Source: Pseudobacillus lumedeiriae (GTDB lineage Bacteria > Bacillota > Bacilli > Bacillales > Domibacillaceae). Taken from it: a DNA stretch of 64,000 bases. Each line of letters begins with the position of its first letter. Positions within the stretch are counted from its first letter, which is position 1. This document shows positions 25,723 through 35,243 of this stretch, in pieces. Below the pieces are notes generated by a model. That model was not told the origin of the DNA and ran no database searches. It was given only the letters and a program-made list of their open reading frames with translations. A program made the translations under genes and the position numbers. The stretch spans positions 3,065-67,064 of the forward strand of contig NZ_JAUIYO010000014.1 in assembly GCF_044891285.1 (NCBI RefSeq), read 5' to 3'.

Positions 25723-26943
25723 ATGAAGGTTTTATTCATCACACATAGAAAGCCGAAAGTGCCGGGAAAAGGGGATCAAGTGAGAGCGTTTCAGCAAATG
25801 AAAAGCTTACTAAAAAAAGGACACATTGTTCATTGTTTGTTTCAAGAAAAGGACGAAGCTTATTTGTGCTGTGCTGCCTCTATGGTCAACGGAGACAACA
25901 CGGAAAAATATAAAATAAAAACGAAAAACAATCATTGGTCAGCTGTTAAAAGCTTTTTTCTGAAAGGCTATCCATTAAGTGTGTCTCTGCATTCTTTTCC
26001 GGTTTTAGAGGTTTTTCTCAAAACATTGACCCATCACTTTCATTATGACGTGATCCATGTTCAATCAAAAGTACTTCATAATTTTGCTAATATAAGCATT
26101 TCTGGTTCAACAGTTATAGTGGATTACATTGATGCCATTAGTCTCAATTTGGAAAGGAGGTATAAGTGGACGAGAAATTTGTTTGAAAAGTGGGCTGTCA
26201 GGGGAGAGCTCAGAAGGATGAAGAAATACGAAGCTTTCATAAAAAAACAATGCTCAAAAGCCATTATTATTTCCCCTATGGATAAAAAGTTTCTGCACTC
26301 TAGAAGGGCAAAGCAGACGGATGTAGTACCAAATTATATCGATTTATCTTACTTCCATATGAATCAATTTGTTGAAAGCAGAAAGAAAGCGCTTGTGTTT
26401 ACAGGAACAATGAGTTACGCACCAAACGTAGATGCGGCGGTAAGGCTCGTTAATGATATTTACCTTCCATTAAAGAAAACATCCCCTGATTTAGAATGCT
26501 GGATCGTTGGGACGAATCCTTCAGCGGAAGTACAAAAGCTGAACAAAATGGACGGCGTAACCGTCACCGGGTTTGTAGAAGATATTAGACATTGGCAGTG
26601 GAGAGCGGCTGTGTATGTTTGCCCGCTCCGCTTTGGAGCAGGGCAACAAAATAAAATACTCGAAGCGTCTGCTTTAGGATGCCCGATTGTGATGAGCAGC
26701 GTAACGAATGCGGGTATTGGCTTTACAAACAATGAAGAGGCAATCATTTGTGAATACAATGAAGAATTTATTGAGCAGACGGAGCGGCTGTTACTAAATC
26801 AGCAGCATGCTGAAATATTAGCGAAGCGGGCAAGGGTTTTTGTGGCTAGTCGTTTTTCAGAAGAAATCGTAGCGGATCAATTAGTGGCTGCCTATACGTC
26901 AAATGAACGGCAATATCCAAAAAAATCAGAAGCGGAGGAATAA
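25723..26943 (+). CDS. Glycosyltransferase (GT-B fold, Stp1-like)
   Basis: A 406-residue glycosyltransferase. The N-terminus FITHRKPKVPGKGDQVRAFQQMKSLLKKGH and the C-terminal TGTMSYAPNVDAAVRLVNDIYLPL, VTGFVEDIRHW and RFGAGQQNKILEASALGCPIV match a GT4-like subgroup often found in exopolysaccharide clusters. The nucleotide-sugar donor is unknown. AGGGGGAATTC precedes the ATG, 15 bases after the priming enzyme, so both are one transcription unit. Confidence 0.85.
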   Translation: MKVLFITHRKPKVPGKGDQVRAFQQMKSLLKKGHIVHCLFQEKDEAYLCCAASMVNGDNTEKYKIKTKNNHWSAVKSFFLKGYPLSVSLHSFPVLEVFLKTLTHHFHYDVIHVQSKVLHNFANISISGSTVIVDYIDAISLNLERRYKWTRNLFEKWAVRGELRRMKKYEAFIKKQCSKAIIISPMDKKFLHSRRAKQTDVVPNYIDLSYFHMNQFVESRKKALVFTGTMSYAPNVDAAVRLVNDIYLPLKKTSPDLECWIVGTNPSAEVQKLNKMDGVTVTGFVEDIRHWQWRAAVYVCPLRFGAGQQNKILEASALGCPIVMSSVTNAGIGFTNNEEAIICEYNEEFIEQTERLLLNQQHAEILAKRARVFVASRFSEEIVADQLVAAYTSNERQYPKKSEAEE

Positions 26944-26945
26944 AA

Positions 26946-28322
26946 ATGGAACTAATACTATTGTCGGGCGGATCGGGAAAACGTCTTTGGCCATTATCAA
27001 ATGATTCTAGATCCAAGCAATTTTTAAAAGTGCTTGAGAATAAAAATGGTGAAATGGAATCAATGGTTCAAAGAGTATGGAAACAGCTTGATCGTGCCGG
27101 TCTGCAGTCATCTACATTGATTGCTACAAGCAAGACACAAGTAGATATGATTCACAATCAGCTAGGACCGCACGTTCCTCTGCTTATCGAACCGGAGAGA
27201 AGAGATACATTCTCCGCCATTGCTCTTGCGGCTGTGTATCTTTATTGTGTTAAAGGAGTAGGGTTGCAGGAAGTAGTCGGTGTACTTCCGGTAGATCCAT
27301 TCGTTGAAGACTGCTTTTTTCATAGACTCGGGCACTTAAAAGAAGCGTTACGGTCCTCCCAGGCAGATCTTGCTTTAATAGGAGTGGAGCCAACGTACCC
27401 CTCTTCCAAATATGGTTATATTGTACCTGGCAAAGTAAGCAATCAAGAAGAATATATAGAAGTCAGCTATTTTAAAGAAAAGCCATCTGAACTGAAGGCT
27501 GCTGAATTAATTGCTAAGCATGCTTTATGGAACACAGGAGTGTTTGCTTTTAAACTGGAATATCTTATTTCCTTACTAGAAGAAAGAGGTCTGCCGATTC
27601 AGTATGAAGAGTTACATAAACAGTATTCATCGCTTCCAAAAAAATCTTTTGATTATGAAGTAGTGGAAAAGGCAGACAAAGTAGTTGCCCTTCCATATAA
27701 CGGATTTTGGAAAGATCTTGGAACATGGAACACACTCACAGAAGAAATGAGAACCAATCAAATTGGAGATGGGGTAGTCAGCGATGATTGTAAGAATACC
27801 CACCTTGTCAACGAGTTAGGTATTCCGGTGACAGTAGTGGGAGTGAGAAATGTCATCATTGCAGCTAGTCCAGACGGTATTTTAATCTCCGATAAAAATG
27901 AGAGTCCGAGAGTGAAAGGGTTGTTAGAAGGAATTCAGCGGCGGCCAATGTACGAAGAACGGCGTTGGGGCTGGTACCGTGTGCTCGATTACACGAAAGT
28001 GGATGAAGAATTAGAAGTATTAACTAAGCGAATCTGTGTAACAGCAAATGAGAACTTAAGTTATCAGAAGCATATGGCCAGAAGTGAAGTTTGGACCATC
28101 ATTAAAGGCCTGGGAGAGTTTGCTCTTAACGGCATCATTTATCCCGTAAAAGCAGGAGATGTGCTGCATATCCCAGTTGGATCGGAACATGGAATTAAGG
28201 CAATCACAGATTTAGAGTTTATCGAAGTTCAGTCTGGTACACATCTTGTAGAAGAGGATATTTGCCGCATTTACATGGGATGGAATGAGGTAGTGCAGTA
28301 CTGTAATAAAGTCGTCAGCTAA
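26946..28322 (+). CDS. Mannose-1-phosphate guanylyltransferase / mannose-6-phosphate isomerase
   Basis: A 458-residue type II enzyme. The N-terminal nucleotidyltransferase has LSGGSGKRLWPLSNDSRSKQFL and FKEKPS; the C-terminal cupin part with HMARSEVWTIIKG, PVKAGDVLHIPVGSEHGIKA is the isomerase domain. Together they lead from fructose-6-phosphate to GDP-mannose, so the polymer probably contains mannose or a GDP-mannose derivative. Starts two bases after the previous stop, with GGAGGAATAAAA overlapping that stop. Confidence 0.9.
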   Translation: MELILLSGGSGKRLWPLSNDSRSKQFLKVLENKNGEMESMVQRVWKQLDRAGLQSSTLIATSKTQVDMIHNQLGPHVPLLIEPERRDTFSAIALAAVYLYCVKGVGLQEVVGVLPVDPFVEDCFFHRLGHLKEALRSSQADLALIGVEPTYPSSKYGYIVPGKVSNQEEYIEVSYFKEKPSELKAAELIAKHALWNTGVFAFKLEYLISLLEERGLPIQYEELHKQYSSLPKKSFDYEVVEKADKVVALPYNGFWKDLGTWNTLTEEMRTNQIGDGVVSDDCKNTHLVNELGIPVTVVGVRNVIIAASPDGILISDKNESPRVKGLLEGIQRRPMYEERRWGWYRVLDYTKVDEELEVLTKRICVTANENLSYQKHMARSEVWTIIKGLGEFALNGIIYPVKAGDVLHIPVGSEHGIKAITDLEFIEVQSGTHLVEEDICRIYMGWNEVVQYCNKVVS

Positions 28323-28357
28323 ATGAGGAAAAGCAAAACGGGGAGATCAATCAAAAG

Positions 28358-29323
28358 ATGAAAAGAAGAGGATGGACTGTTACGATTATATTTGCAGGTA
28401 TTGTCTTCTGCTTGCTGTTTCAAAAGAATGTCAATGATGAGGAATCTACATCACTTAACCCTTCATCTGAAGAGAACGGTGTGGCAGTAGAGTCCTTTAT
28501 AATCAATACAAATGACCCGCCAAAAGATTATTCAGATGCGATTCAGAAAGCTATTGATTTTTGCGCTGCACATAAAAAAGAAAAAGTGAAGTTCAAGGCT
28601 AATAAAAAGTATGTTCTTCAATCAGGATTTACTGTAAAGGAAGGGGTAAAAGTGGAGTTTGGACAAAACACGGTACTGGAGGTTCAGGGGGATTTTCGAG
28701 TAATGAGTGTGGAGAAGGATGCCGTTATTACAAACGGAACGATTCAAATCATGAGCCCCTCCTTTCAGTCGGAAGTGATTTCTTTGAAAGGAACCGAGCA
28801 ATTTGACGCTGCTAATAAAACCCGTATTGAAAACATGACGCTCATCAATAAAATCAGGAATTACAAAGGAACAGCCCTTGCTCTCTATGCAAAAGGCCCG
28901 TGGCACAATATTAGTTTTGTGAACTTTAAAAATATATCAATCATTGGTTTTAAAACAGGAATTCAACTAAAAGCAGAAAATCCGCAAAAAGGAGCGTATA
29001 GCTGGATTAACGCTAATCGTTTTGAAAATATAACGCTGGATGATTGTGTTCATTGCATTGAAATAATAGGTTCGATGAGTATACCAAATGAATGCTCAGG
29101 TAATTTTTTTACGGGAATGCAAGTACAATTGACCGAAAACACGAAACAATTACTAAAGATCGATGGTTCACATAATAAATTTGAAGGCATGGTGTGGGAC
29201 GTACAGCGGGTCGAGCAGCAGGCACCACTTATTATATTCACATCCAAAACAGAGAAAAACAAATTAAATACGAATTTGGGCGCTCAATACGTTAATGACA
29301 ACGGACAAAACAATGAGTATTAA
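28358..29323 (+). CDS. Membrane-anchored or secreted right-handed beta-helix protein
   Basis: A 321-residue protein with an N-terminal signal/anchor (basic start, hydrophobic 6-21) and then a pectate-lyase-like beta-helix: repeated short strands with Asn/Gly turns (VKEGVKVEFGQNTVLEV, ITNGTIQI, NRFENITLDDC). This fold is used by polysaccharide lyases and epimerases, and by tail spikes. As the last gene of the exopolysaccharide cluster it could trim or modify the polymer outside the cell. No catalytic residues are assigned. RBS GGGGAGATC. Confidence 0.7.
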   Translation: MKRRGWTVTIIFAGIVFCLLFQKNVNDEESTSLNPSSEENGVAVESFIINTNDPPKDYSDAIQKAIDFCAAHKKEKVKFKANKKYVLQSGFTVKEGVKVEFGQNTVLEVQGDFRVMSVEKDAVITNGTIQIMSPSFQSEVISLKGTEQFDAANKTRIENMTLINKIRNYKGTALALYAKGPWHNISFVNFKNISIIGFKTGIQLKAENPQKGAYSWINANRFENITLDDCVHCIEIIGSMSIPNECSGNFFTGMQVQLTENTKQLLKIDGSHNKFEGMVWDVQRVEQQAPLIIFTSKTEKNKLNTNLGAQYVNDNGQNNEY

Positions 29324-29437
29324 GCAAAACATTGTCTATCCAAGAAAAAGACGATGACCAATGAATGTTATATGAGGTTATTTTCTTAGGACTTCTCTGC
29401 ACGAGGTATACAAAAGTGTACATAAGGGAAATCCTGT

Positions 29438-29770
29438 TCAATCAGAACTGTTAGATTTTTGCCACTTTTGAAATTCAAGAAATTGTTTGAATTGTTCTTT
29501 GCTAACACCAGATTCCATTGCTTCCCTAGCAAGTTTAAGCCATTCTATGTCCATCTCTTCGCCCTGAGGATCATCTTCAAGAATTAATTGCTGAACATTG
29601 ACACCTAATACTGCAGATATTTTATTTAGAAATTGGATGGAGGGATTTAATTGTATTTGGCGTTCAACTGAAGAGATGTATGATTTAGCTACACCTGCCC
29701 GATTAGCCAACTCGGTCAATGATAATCCTTTTTTCATCCTAAGTTCACGGATTCGTTCTCCTATAGACAT
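29438..29770 (-). CDS. sinR: SinR-type transcriptional regulator
   Basis: A 110-residue protein matching SinR over its length. The N-terminal helix-turn-helix is SIGERIRELRMKKGLSLTELANRAGVAKSYISSVERQIQLNPSIQFL, and the C-terminal SinI-binding helices are DIEWLKLAREAMESGVSKEQFKQFLEFQKW. SinR represses biofilm matrix genes through GTTCTYT sites. Such sites precede the exopolysaccharide cluster that ends 115 bases away. I chose the ATG at 29770, which aligns with SinR starts and has AAGGGTGAT at good spacing. The SinI-like partner gene is 12.5 kb away rather than adjacent as in B. subtilis. Confidence 0.9.
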   Translation of the reverse strand: MSIGERIRELRMKKGLSLTELANRAGVAKSYISSVERQIQLNPSIQFLNKISAVLGVNVQQLILEDDPQGEEMDIEWLKLAREAMESGVSKEQFKQFLEFQKWQKSNSSD

Positions 29771-29933
29771 GTTCATCACCCTTAGAATATGCTGAAGTTT
29801 AACTGTTTTATTTTAACATGGACGTTAAAAAAAGACAAAGATCTGAAATAAAATCAATGGAAAACAAATAAATAGGGTTTTACATTTTCCCTGCCTTCTT
29901 CAATATTAATAAATGTATAAAAGGAGTGCGTAT

Positions 29934-31676
29934 ATGTCTTGGAAAACAAAAGTAAAACAATGGTTAAGTTATGAACCGTTAGATGAAACATTAAAGGATC
30001 AATTACTCGCTATTCAAGGGGATGAAAGGTTGCTGGAAGACAGTTTTTATAAAGATTTAGAGTTTGGTACAGGCGGTATGCGCGGTGAACTGGGACCGGG
30101 AACGAATCGGATGAATAGGTATACGGTTAGGAAAGCAGCTGCAGGGCTTGCGCTGTATGTGGCGGAACAGGGAAAGGAAGCGATGGCGCGGGGTGTGGTC
30201 ATCGCTTATGATTCACGTCATATGTCCCCGCAGTTTGCGTTAGAAGTGGCCAGAACAGTGGGGACATATGGGATTCAAACGTATGTATTCGATGAATTAT
30301 GTCCGACACCTGTATTGTCATTTGCGGTACGGTATTTGCAGGCTTATGCGGGTGTAGTAATTACGGCAAGCCATAATCCTCCTGAGTATAATGGTTTGAA
30401 AATATACGGAGAAGATGGCGGACAGATTCCTCCTGCAATGACTGATGTGATCATTGACTATGTTCAAAAAGCGGGCAGCGAGCTATTAATTGAAGCAGCA
30501 GAGGACCAGGATTTATTAGAGCAAGGGATTCTTACTTATATCGGTGAACAAGTAAATCAGGCTTACATAAACTCAATGAAATTAATTGGATTAAATCAGC
30601 AAGTGATCCATAAAGCAGGGGAAGATCTCGTTATCGTTTTCACTCCGCTGCATGGTACGGCAAACAAGCTGGTGCGGGCGGGACTTGAAGTACGAGGCTT
30701 TGAGCATGTCACAGTTGTAAAGGAACAAGAGCTGCCGGATCCCAACTTTCCAACAGTGGCTTCGCCCAATCCTGAAGAACATGCAGCGTTTGAGTTGGCG
30801 ATCCGTTATGGCAGGAAAATCGATGCAGATCTATTAATAGGAACAGACCCTGATGCGGATCGTCTCGGTATAGCGGTCAAAAACCATCAGAATGAATATG
30901 TCGTTTTGACCGGCAACCAAGCCGGAGCATTAATGCTTTATTATTTGCTTGAACAAAAGAAGGTAAACGGTACGCTGCCTACTAATGGAGTGGTGCTCAA
31001 GACGATTGTGACGTCAGAGATCGGCCGGGCGATCGCGGATGATTTTGGTATCCTAACGATCGATACGCTGACAGGGTTTAAGTTTATTGGTGAGAAAATG
31101 AAGCAATTTGAACAAACGGGTGAGCATACGTTTTTATTTGGGTATGAAGAAAGCTGTGGCTACTTAATTGGCGATTTTGTTCGTGATAAAGATGCTGTGC
31201 AGTCAGCAGTATTTATGGCAGAAGTAGCGGCTTATTATAAGGTGCAAGGAAAGTCATTATATGATGGAGTAATGGAAATCTTCGAGAAGTATGGATTTTA
31301 TCAAGAGTCTCTGCACTCTCTGACGTTGGAAAGGAAAGAGGGAGCAGAGAAAATTGCGTTCATTTTAGAGAAGTTCCGAAATGCACCTCCTAAGAAAATA
31401 AATCGTGTACCGGTCGTTGAGATCGAGGACTATATGGCAAGTGAGTGTACGGATACCTGTACAGGAGTTAAAACACCGATTGATTTGCCGAAAGCGAATG
31501 TGCTGAAGTTTACATTAGCCGATGGCTCCTGGTTTTGTCTGCGTCCATCTGGAACAGAGCCAAAAGTGAAAATGTACTTTGCGGTAAAGGGAGAATCAAT
31601 GGATGAAAGTAAAAGAAAGCTTTCCAATGTAGAGAAAGAGGTAATGGGGATGGTAAATCGGTTGGTGACGATGTAA
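29934..31676 (+). CDS. pgcA: Phosphoglucomutase (PgcA-like alpha-D-phosphohexomutase)
   Basis: A 580-residue enzyme that interconverts glucose-6- and glucose-1-phosphate, feeding UDP-glucose and polymer synthesis. Motifs: catalytic serine in VITASHNPPEYNG, metal loop TDPDADRLG, sugar loop GYEESCGYL and phosphate loop RPSGTEPKVKMYF. B. subtilis PgcA has almost the same length and order. The start at 29934 has AAAGGAGTGCG; the in-frame ATG at 29913 has none. A link to the neighbouring exopolysaccharide cluster is likely but not exclusive. Confidence 0.93.
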   Translation: MSWKTKVKQWLSYEPLDETLKDQLLAIQGDERLLEDSFYKDLEFGTGGMRGELGPGTNRMNRYTVRKAAAGLALYVAEQGKEAMARGVVIAYDSRHMSPQFALEVARTVGTYGIQTYVFDELCPTPVLSFAVRYLQAYAGVVITASHNPPEYNGLKIYGEDGGQIPPAMTDVIIDYVQKAGSELLIEAAEDQDLLEQGILTYIGEQVNQAYINSMKLIGLNQQVIHKAGEDLVIVFTPLHGTANKLVRAGLEVRGFEHVTVVKEQELPDPNFPTVASPNPEEHAAFELAIRYGRKIDADLLIGTDPDADRLGIAVKNHQNEYVVLTGNQAGALMLYYLLEQKKVNGTLPTNGVVLKTIVTSEIGRAIADDFGILTIDTLTGFKFIGEKMKQFEQTGEHTFLFGYEESCGYLIGDFVRDKDAVQSAVFMAEVAAYYKVQGKSLYDGVMEIFEKYGFYQESLHSLTLERKEGAEKIAFILEKFRNAPPKKINRVPVVEIEDYMASECTDTCTGVKTPIDLPKANVLKFTLADGSWFCLRPSGTEPKVKMYFAVKGESMDESKRKLSNVEKEVMGMVNRLVTM

Positions 31677-31753
31677 CGGGGGCATAGTATAATTAAGTAT
31701 GTCTATCAATATAGAAGGCTGCTTAACTACTTTTTGAATAGGAAGGATAAATA

Positions 31754-32971
31754 ATGTTGAGTGCAGCAAAAAAAGTAGATATGCCCCAGGCTACTGCTTA
31801 CAGTATTTTATTTGCCATCAGTTCTGGTCATTTCATTAATGACTCGATTCAATCAGTTGTTCCTGCCATGTTTCCGATTATTGAGCGATCCTTAGACTTA
31901 TCTTATGCCCAGCTTGGCTGGATTGCTTTCGTCTTAAACATGACGTCTTCGATTATGCAGCCTGTCTTTGGAGCAGCCGCTGACCGAAAGCCGCAGCCGT
32001 ACTTGCTTCCGGTTGGAATGCTGCTATCCATGTTAGGTGTAATCACTTTTGGTCTGTCGCCGAATTTTTACTTGCTGCTGTTTGCTGTTTTGTTTATCGG
32101 CTTAGGATCTGCTGTCTTTCACCCAGAAGGTTCTCGGGTGGCCTTTATGGCAGCGGGAAGCAAACGCGGGCTTGCTCAGTCAATCTATCAAATGGGCGGG
32201 AATGGCGGACAATCGCTTGCTCCGATTTTTACAGCCTTTATTTTCGTGCCGCTCGGTCAAAAAGGAGCATTATTGTTTGCAGCGGTTACAGCCGGCGGAG
32301 CTCTTTTATTGACGAAAGTCTCTGCCTGGTATAAGCAAAGACTGGCTAGCCAGTCTGAAAGAAAAAAGCGTCAGCATGCTGCGAAAACAGCCAAATTACA
32401 TACGCGTATCAAATGGGCAATGGTTCTATTAATCTTTTTTGTATTTGCGCGTTCTTGGTATGCAGCTGCGATCACAAACTTTTATCAATTTTATTTAATT
32501 GAGGATTACGGACTATCGATTAAACATGCACAGTTATATTTATTTGTCTATTTAGCTGCTGGCGTGGCCGGAACGTTTTTCGGCGGACCGCTGGCTGATC
32601 GATTTGGCCGAAAGAATCTGCTCGTTTTTTCTATGCTGGGAGCCGCACCGCTCGCAGCGGTTCTTCCGTATGTACCGCTGGCCGCTGTTCTGCCGCTCTT
32701 TCTGTTAATCGGCTTTATTTTGCTATCAAGCTTTAGTGTATCGGTTGTATACGCACAAGAATTGCTTCCCGGAAAAATTGGAATGGCTTCTGGTTTGATC
32801 GTTGGTCTTGCCTTCGGAATGGGAGCAATCGGATCAGTCGTTTTTGGTGTATTAGCTGACAGTTTTAGTATAAAGTTTATTATGATTGTGGCTAGTTTCT
32901 TGCCGCTCCTCGGTATTAGCGCTCTTTGGCTTCCGGGAGATCGAAAAATCCGGGAAATGCAGGCGAAGTAA
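31754..32971 (+). CDS. MFS transporter, fosmidomycin-resistance (Fsr) family
   Basis: A 405-residue exporter with 12 predicted membrane segments. The start SGHFINDSIQSVVPAMFPIIE, the loop GAAADRKPQPYLLPVGM and the LGSAVFHPEGSRVAF motif are hallmarks of the Fsr/YfnC-like drug-efflux family. The substrate is unknown. AGGAAGGATAAATA precedes the ATG. It ends at a strong terminator. Confidence 0.88.
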   Translation: MLSAAKKVDMPQATAYSILFAISSGHFINDSIQSVVPAMFPIIERSLDLSYAQLGWIAFVLNMTSSIMQPVFGAAADRKPQPYLLPVGMLLSMLGVITFGLSPNFYLLLFAVLFIGLGSAVFHPEGSRVAFMAAGSKRGLAQSIYQMGGNGGQSLAPIFTAFIFVPLGQKGALLFAAVTAGGALLLTKVSAWYKQRLASQSERKKRQHAAKTAKLHTRIKWAMVLLIFFVFARSWYAAAITNFYQFYLIEDYGLSIKHAQLYLFVYLAAGVAGTFFGGPLADRFGRKNLLVFSMLGAAPLAAVLPYVPLAAVLPLFLLIGFILLSSFSVSVVYAQELLPGKIGMASGLIVGLAFGMGAIGSVVFGVLADSFSIKFIMIVASFLPLLGISALWLPGDRKIREMQAK

Positions 32972-32982
32972 CAGAAAAGAGG

Positions 32983-33030
32983 CCGCTCCATATGTGTTCA
33001 TTATTTAATGACGTATGGAGCGGTTTTTTT
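32983..33030 (+). terminator. Terminator after the Fsr-like exporter gene
   Basis: CCGCTCCATAT (32983-32993) pairs with GTATGGAGCGG (33013-33023), followed by TTTTTTT. Confidence 0.9.
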
Positions 33031-33187
33031 CACTGCTTTTTTTAAATGGAGAGATTGATAGATATAGCGTGAAATAAAATTGACAAGCTATATCGAATTT
33101 TGTTATCTTGTGGATAAATAATATTCGTATTAGAAAACAACTTATGAGAATGCATATACAGTTTTTTAGTAAAGAGGAGATGACAGC

Positions 33188-33943
33188 ATGGCGCAACTAG
33201 AGCTTAAATCCAAAGTTTTGTCCATTCTAGAAGATAAAATCCAATTAATTAAAAGGGATGAAGGCGCCATTTATTTAGTTGGACCGATTCGTCTTCCGGT
33301 GAATCTATACGGAGAAACAATTGTATTTCAATGGTATTGCTGGCTGCAATGTGATGAAGTAACAGAAGATTACGATCGGCTGATTGATAGTCTATCTTCT
33401 ATGAATCTCGCTTCATTTCAACAATCAAGCGTTTTAGTATACGGGGATTTTCAAGGGGAAGAGGATGCAATGATCAGAATGCATTCGATCTGCCATACAG
33501 GAGATATATTTGGAAGTAAGCGATGTGATTGCGGCTATCAGCTGAAACAATCTATGAAGATGATTACACAACATGGAACAGGTGCCTTATTTTATTTAGC
33601 GAACCATGAAGGCAGAGGGATTGGCTTATTCAGCAAGGCGATGGCTTATATCCTTCAAGAAAACGGCTATGATACAGTGGATGCCAATATAGACCTTGGT
33701 TTTGTAGATGACTCCCGAAATTATGACGAAGCGATTGAGGTATTAAAAGCATTACGCTCAAAACCGGTGACACTTATAACGAACAATCCTAGAAAACTAG
33801 AAGCGTTGAAGAATGCTGGTCTGCCAGTATCCGGCAGAGTACCTTTATGGGGGGATACCTCTGAATTTAATGAGAACTATTTACAAACGAAAGTCAAGCG
33901 TTCCGGTCATTTAGAAGCGGAGAGAACGTATTCAAACGACTAG
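33188..33943 (+). CDS. Stand-alone GTP cyclohydrolase II (RibA domain)
   Basis: A 251-residue protein with only the GTP cyclohydrolase II domain, which opens GTP on the way to riboflavin. Zinc ligands C102, C113 and C115 are present (CHTGDIFGSKRCDC), as are the catalytic EGRGIGL and the DSRNYDEA segment (family: D-R-x-Y). In Bacillus the rib operon enzyme is fused to DHBP synthase; this copy is unfused and away from rib genes. It may serve extra flavin supply or a secondary product. A flavoprotein gene follows 115 bases downstream. RBS AGAGGAGATGACAGC. Confidence 0.87.
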   Translation: MAQLELKSKVLSILEDKIQLIKRDEGAIYLVGPIRLPVNLYGETIVFQWYCWLQCDEVTEDYDRLIDSLSSMNLASFQQSSVLVYGDFQGEEDAMIRMHSICHTGDIFGSKRCDCGYQLKQSMKMITQHGTGALFYLANHEGRGIGLFSKAMAYILQENGYDTVDANIDLGFVDDSRNYDEAIEVLKALRSKPVTLITNNPRKLEALKNAGLPVSGRVPLWGDTSEFNENYLQTKVKRSGHLEAERTYSND

Positions 33944-33973
33944 TTTTTTAAAGGAATTCCACTAAATATGTTT

Positions 33974-34018
33974 AAAGCTTATTTTTGAGAAAAAACCGAT
34001 CAAAGATAAGCTTTTTTT
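33974..34018 (+). terminator. Terminator after the GTP cyclohydrolase II gene
   Basis: AAAGCTTAT (33974-33982) pairs with ATAAGCTTT (34006-34014) around an A-rich loop, followed by a T run. Confidence 0.8.
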
Positions 34019-34058
34019 GTTATTGATAAAAGATTAGATGCAGGAAGGGGAGAGTAAG

Positions 34059-35111
34059 ATGAATAGGTCCACTTATCATACGGTTGTGATCGGGGCCGGA
34101 CAAGCTGGATTGGCAATGGGGTATTATTTAAAGAAACTAGGAAAGTCCTTTATCATTTTAGATAAAAATGTGGAAGTGGGCACTGAATGGAGCAAGAGAT
34201 ACGACTCTTTAGTTTTATTTACACCAAGAATGTACAGTACTTTACCCGGCTTGATATTAAAAGGCGATCCACAAGGATTTCCGACAAAAGATGAAATAGC
34301 GAATTACCTGAAGGTATATGCAGAAAGTTTTCAGCTGCCTATTCAGCTGAAAACCGAGGTGACACGTGTTCAAAAGAAAGACAGCGCCTTTTACATTGAA
34401 ACGAATTGGGGAGAATTCCAAGCCGCAAATGTAATTATTGCAACAGGTCCTTTTCAGAAGCCTAGGGTTCCTGATTTTGCGAATGTTTTATCACCCGATA
34501 TTCTTCAACTGCATTCTTCTCAATATAAAAATCCAGCCCATCTCCAATCAGGAAATGTGTTAGTTGTCGGCGGGGGAAATAGCGGAGCGCAAATTGCTGT
34601 TGAACTGTCTCAAGAAAGGGAAACTTATTTATCAGTCAGTCAAAAAATAAAGTTTCTTCCATTGAAAATAGGAAACAAAAGCATTTTTTGGTGGTTTGAT
34701 CAAGCGGGAATATTAAAAGCTTCCCATGATTCTTGGATTGGCCGAAAAATACAGGAAAAAGGAGATCCTATTTTCGGATCTGAATTAAAAAAAGCCATTC
34801 AAAATGGTCATATCATTCTTAAGAATAGAACTGTACATAGCCGTGAAACAGTCATTCATTTTGAAGATAAGTCTACTCTTAAAGTCCAAAATATTATTTG
34901 GGCCACTGGCTTTATATCTGATTACAGCTGGCTTAATATTGAAGGGGTGCTTAATAATATAGGAAAACCCATCCATCATAGAGGTCAGACAGAAATACCT
35001 GGTCTTTACTTTTTGGGCCTGCCTTGGCAGCATCGCCGCGGTTCCGCGCTTCTTCAAGGGGTAGGAGAGGATGCTCAGTCTATCATGCGGCATATTCAAA
35101 CAAGAAGTTAA
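34059..35111 (+). CDS. Flavin-dependent monooxygenase-like oxidoreductase (CzcO family)
   Basis: A 350-residue protein with two dinucleotide-binding motifs: GAGQAGLAMG for FAD at residues 12-21 and GGGNSGAQIA for NAD(P)H in the middle. WSKRYDSLVLFTP and the C-terminal WATGFxxDYSWL are signatures of the flavin-containing monooxygenase-like CzcO/TrkA group. Substrate unknown. I chose the ATG at 34059 with AAGGGGAGAG upstream. Confidence 0.87.
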   Translation: MNRSTYHTVVIGAGQAGLAMGYYLKKLGKSFIILDKNVEVGTEWSKRYDSLVLFTPRMYSTLPGLILKGDPQGFPTKDEIANYLKVYAESFQLPIQLKTEVTRVQKKDSAFYIETNWGEFQAANVIIATGPFQKPRVPDFANVLSPDILQLHSSQYKNPAHLQSGNVLVVGGGNSGAQIAVELSQERETYLSVSQKIKFLPLKIGNKSIFWWFDQAGILKASHDSWIGRKIQEKGDPIFGSELKKAIQNGHIILKNRTVHSRETVIHFEDKSTLKVQNIIWATGFISDYSWLNIEGVLNNIGKPIHHRGQTEIPGLYFLGLPWQHRRGSALLQGVGEDAQSIMRHIQTRS

Positions 35112-35137
35112 ACTAAAAAAAATAAATAATAGCTAAA

Positions 35138-35180
35138 AAGCCGATCTTTCTTATGATAAGTAGAATCATCGGCTTTAGTT
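35138..35180 (+). terminator. Terminator after the flavoprotein gene
   Basis: AAAGCCGAT (35138-35146) pairs with ATCGGCTTT (35168-35176). Confidence 0.75.
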
Positions 35181-35243
35181 ATTTACTTCCGCTGTCGAAC
35201 CCGTTACTTCAACAAATGTATTATATCTATTACTACCGTTAAT

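Noticed and set aside
34830..34850. Another CTATGTAC on the minus strand
   Set aside because: The following bases do not fit the Ter consensus, and the site lies inside a coding gene.
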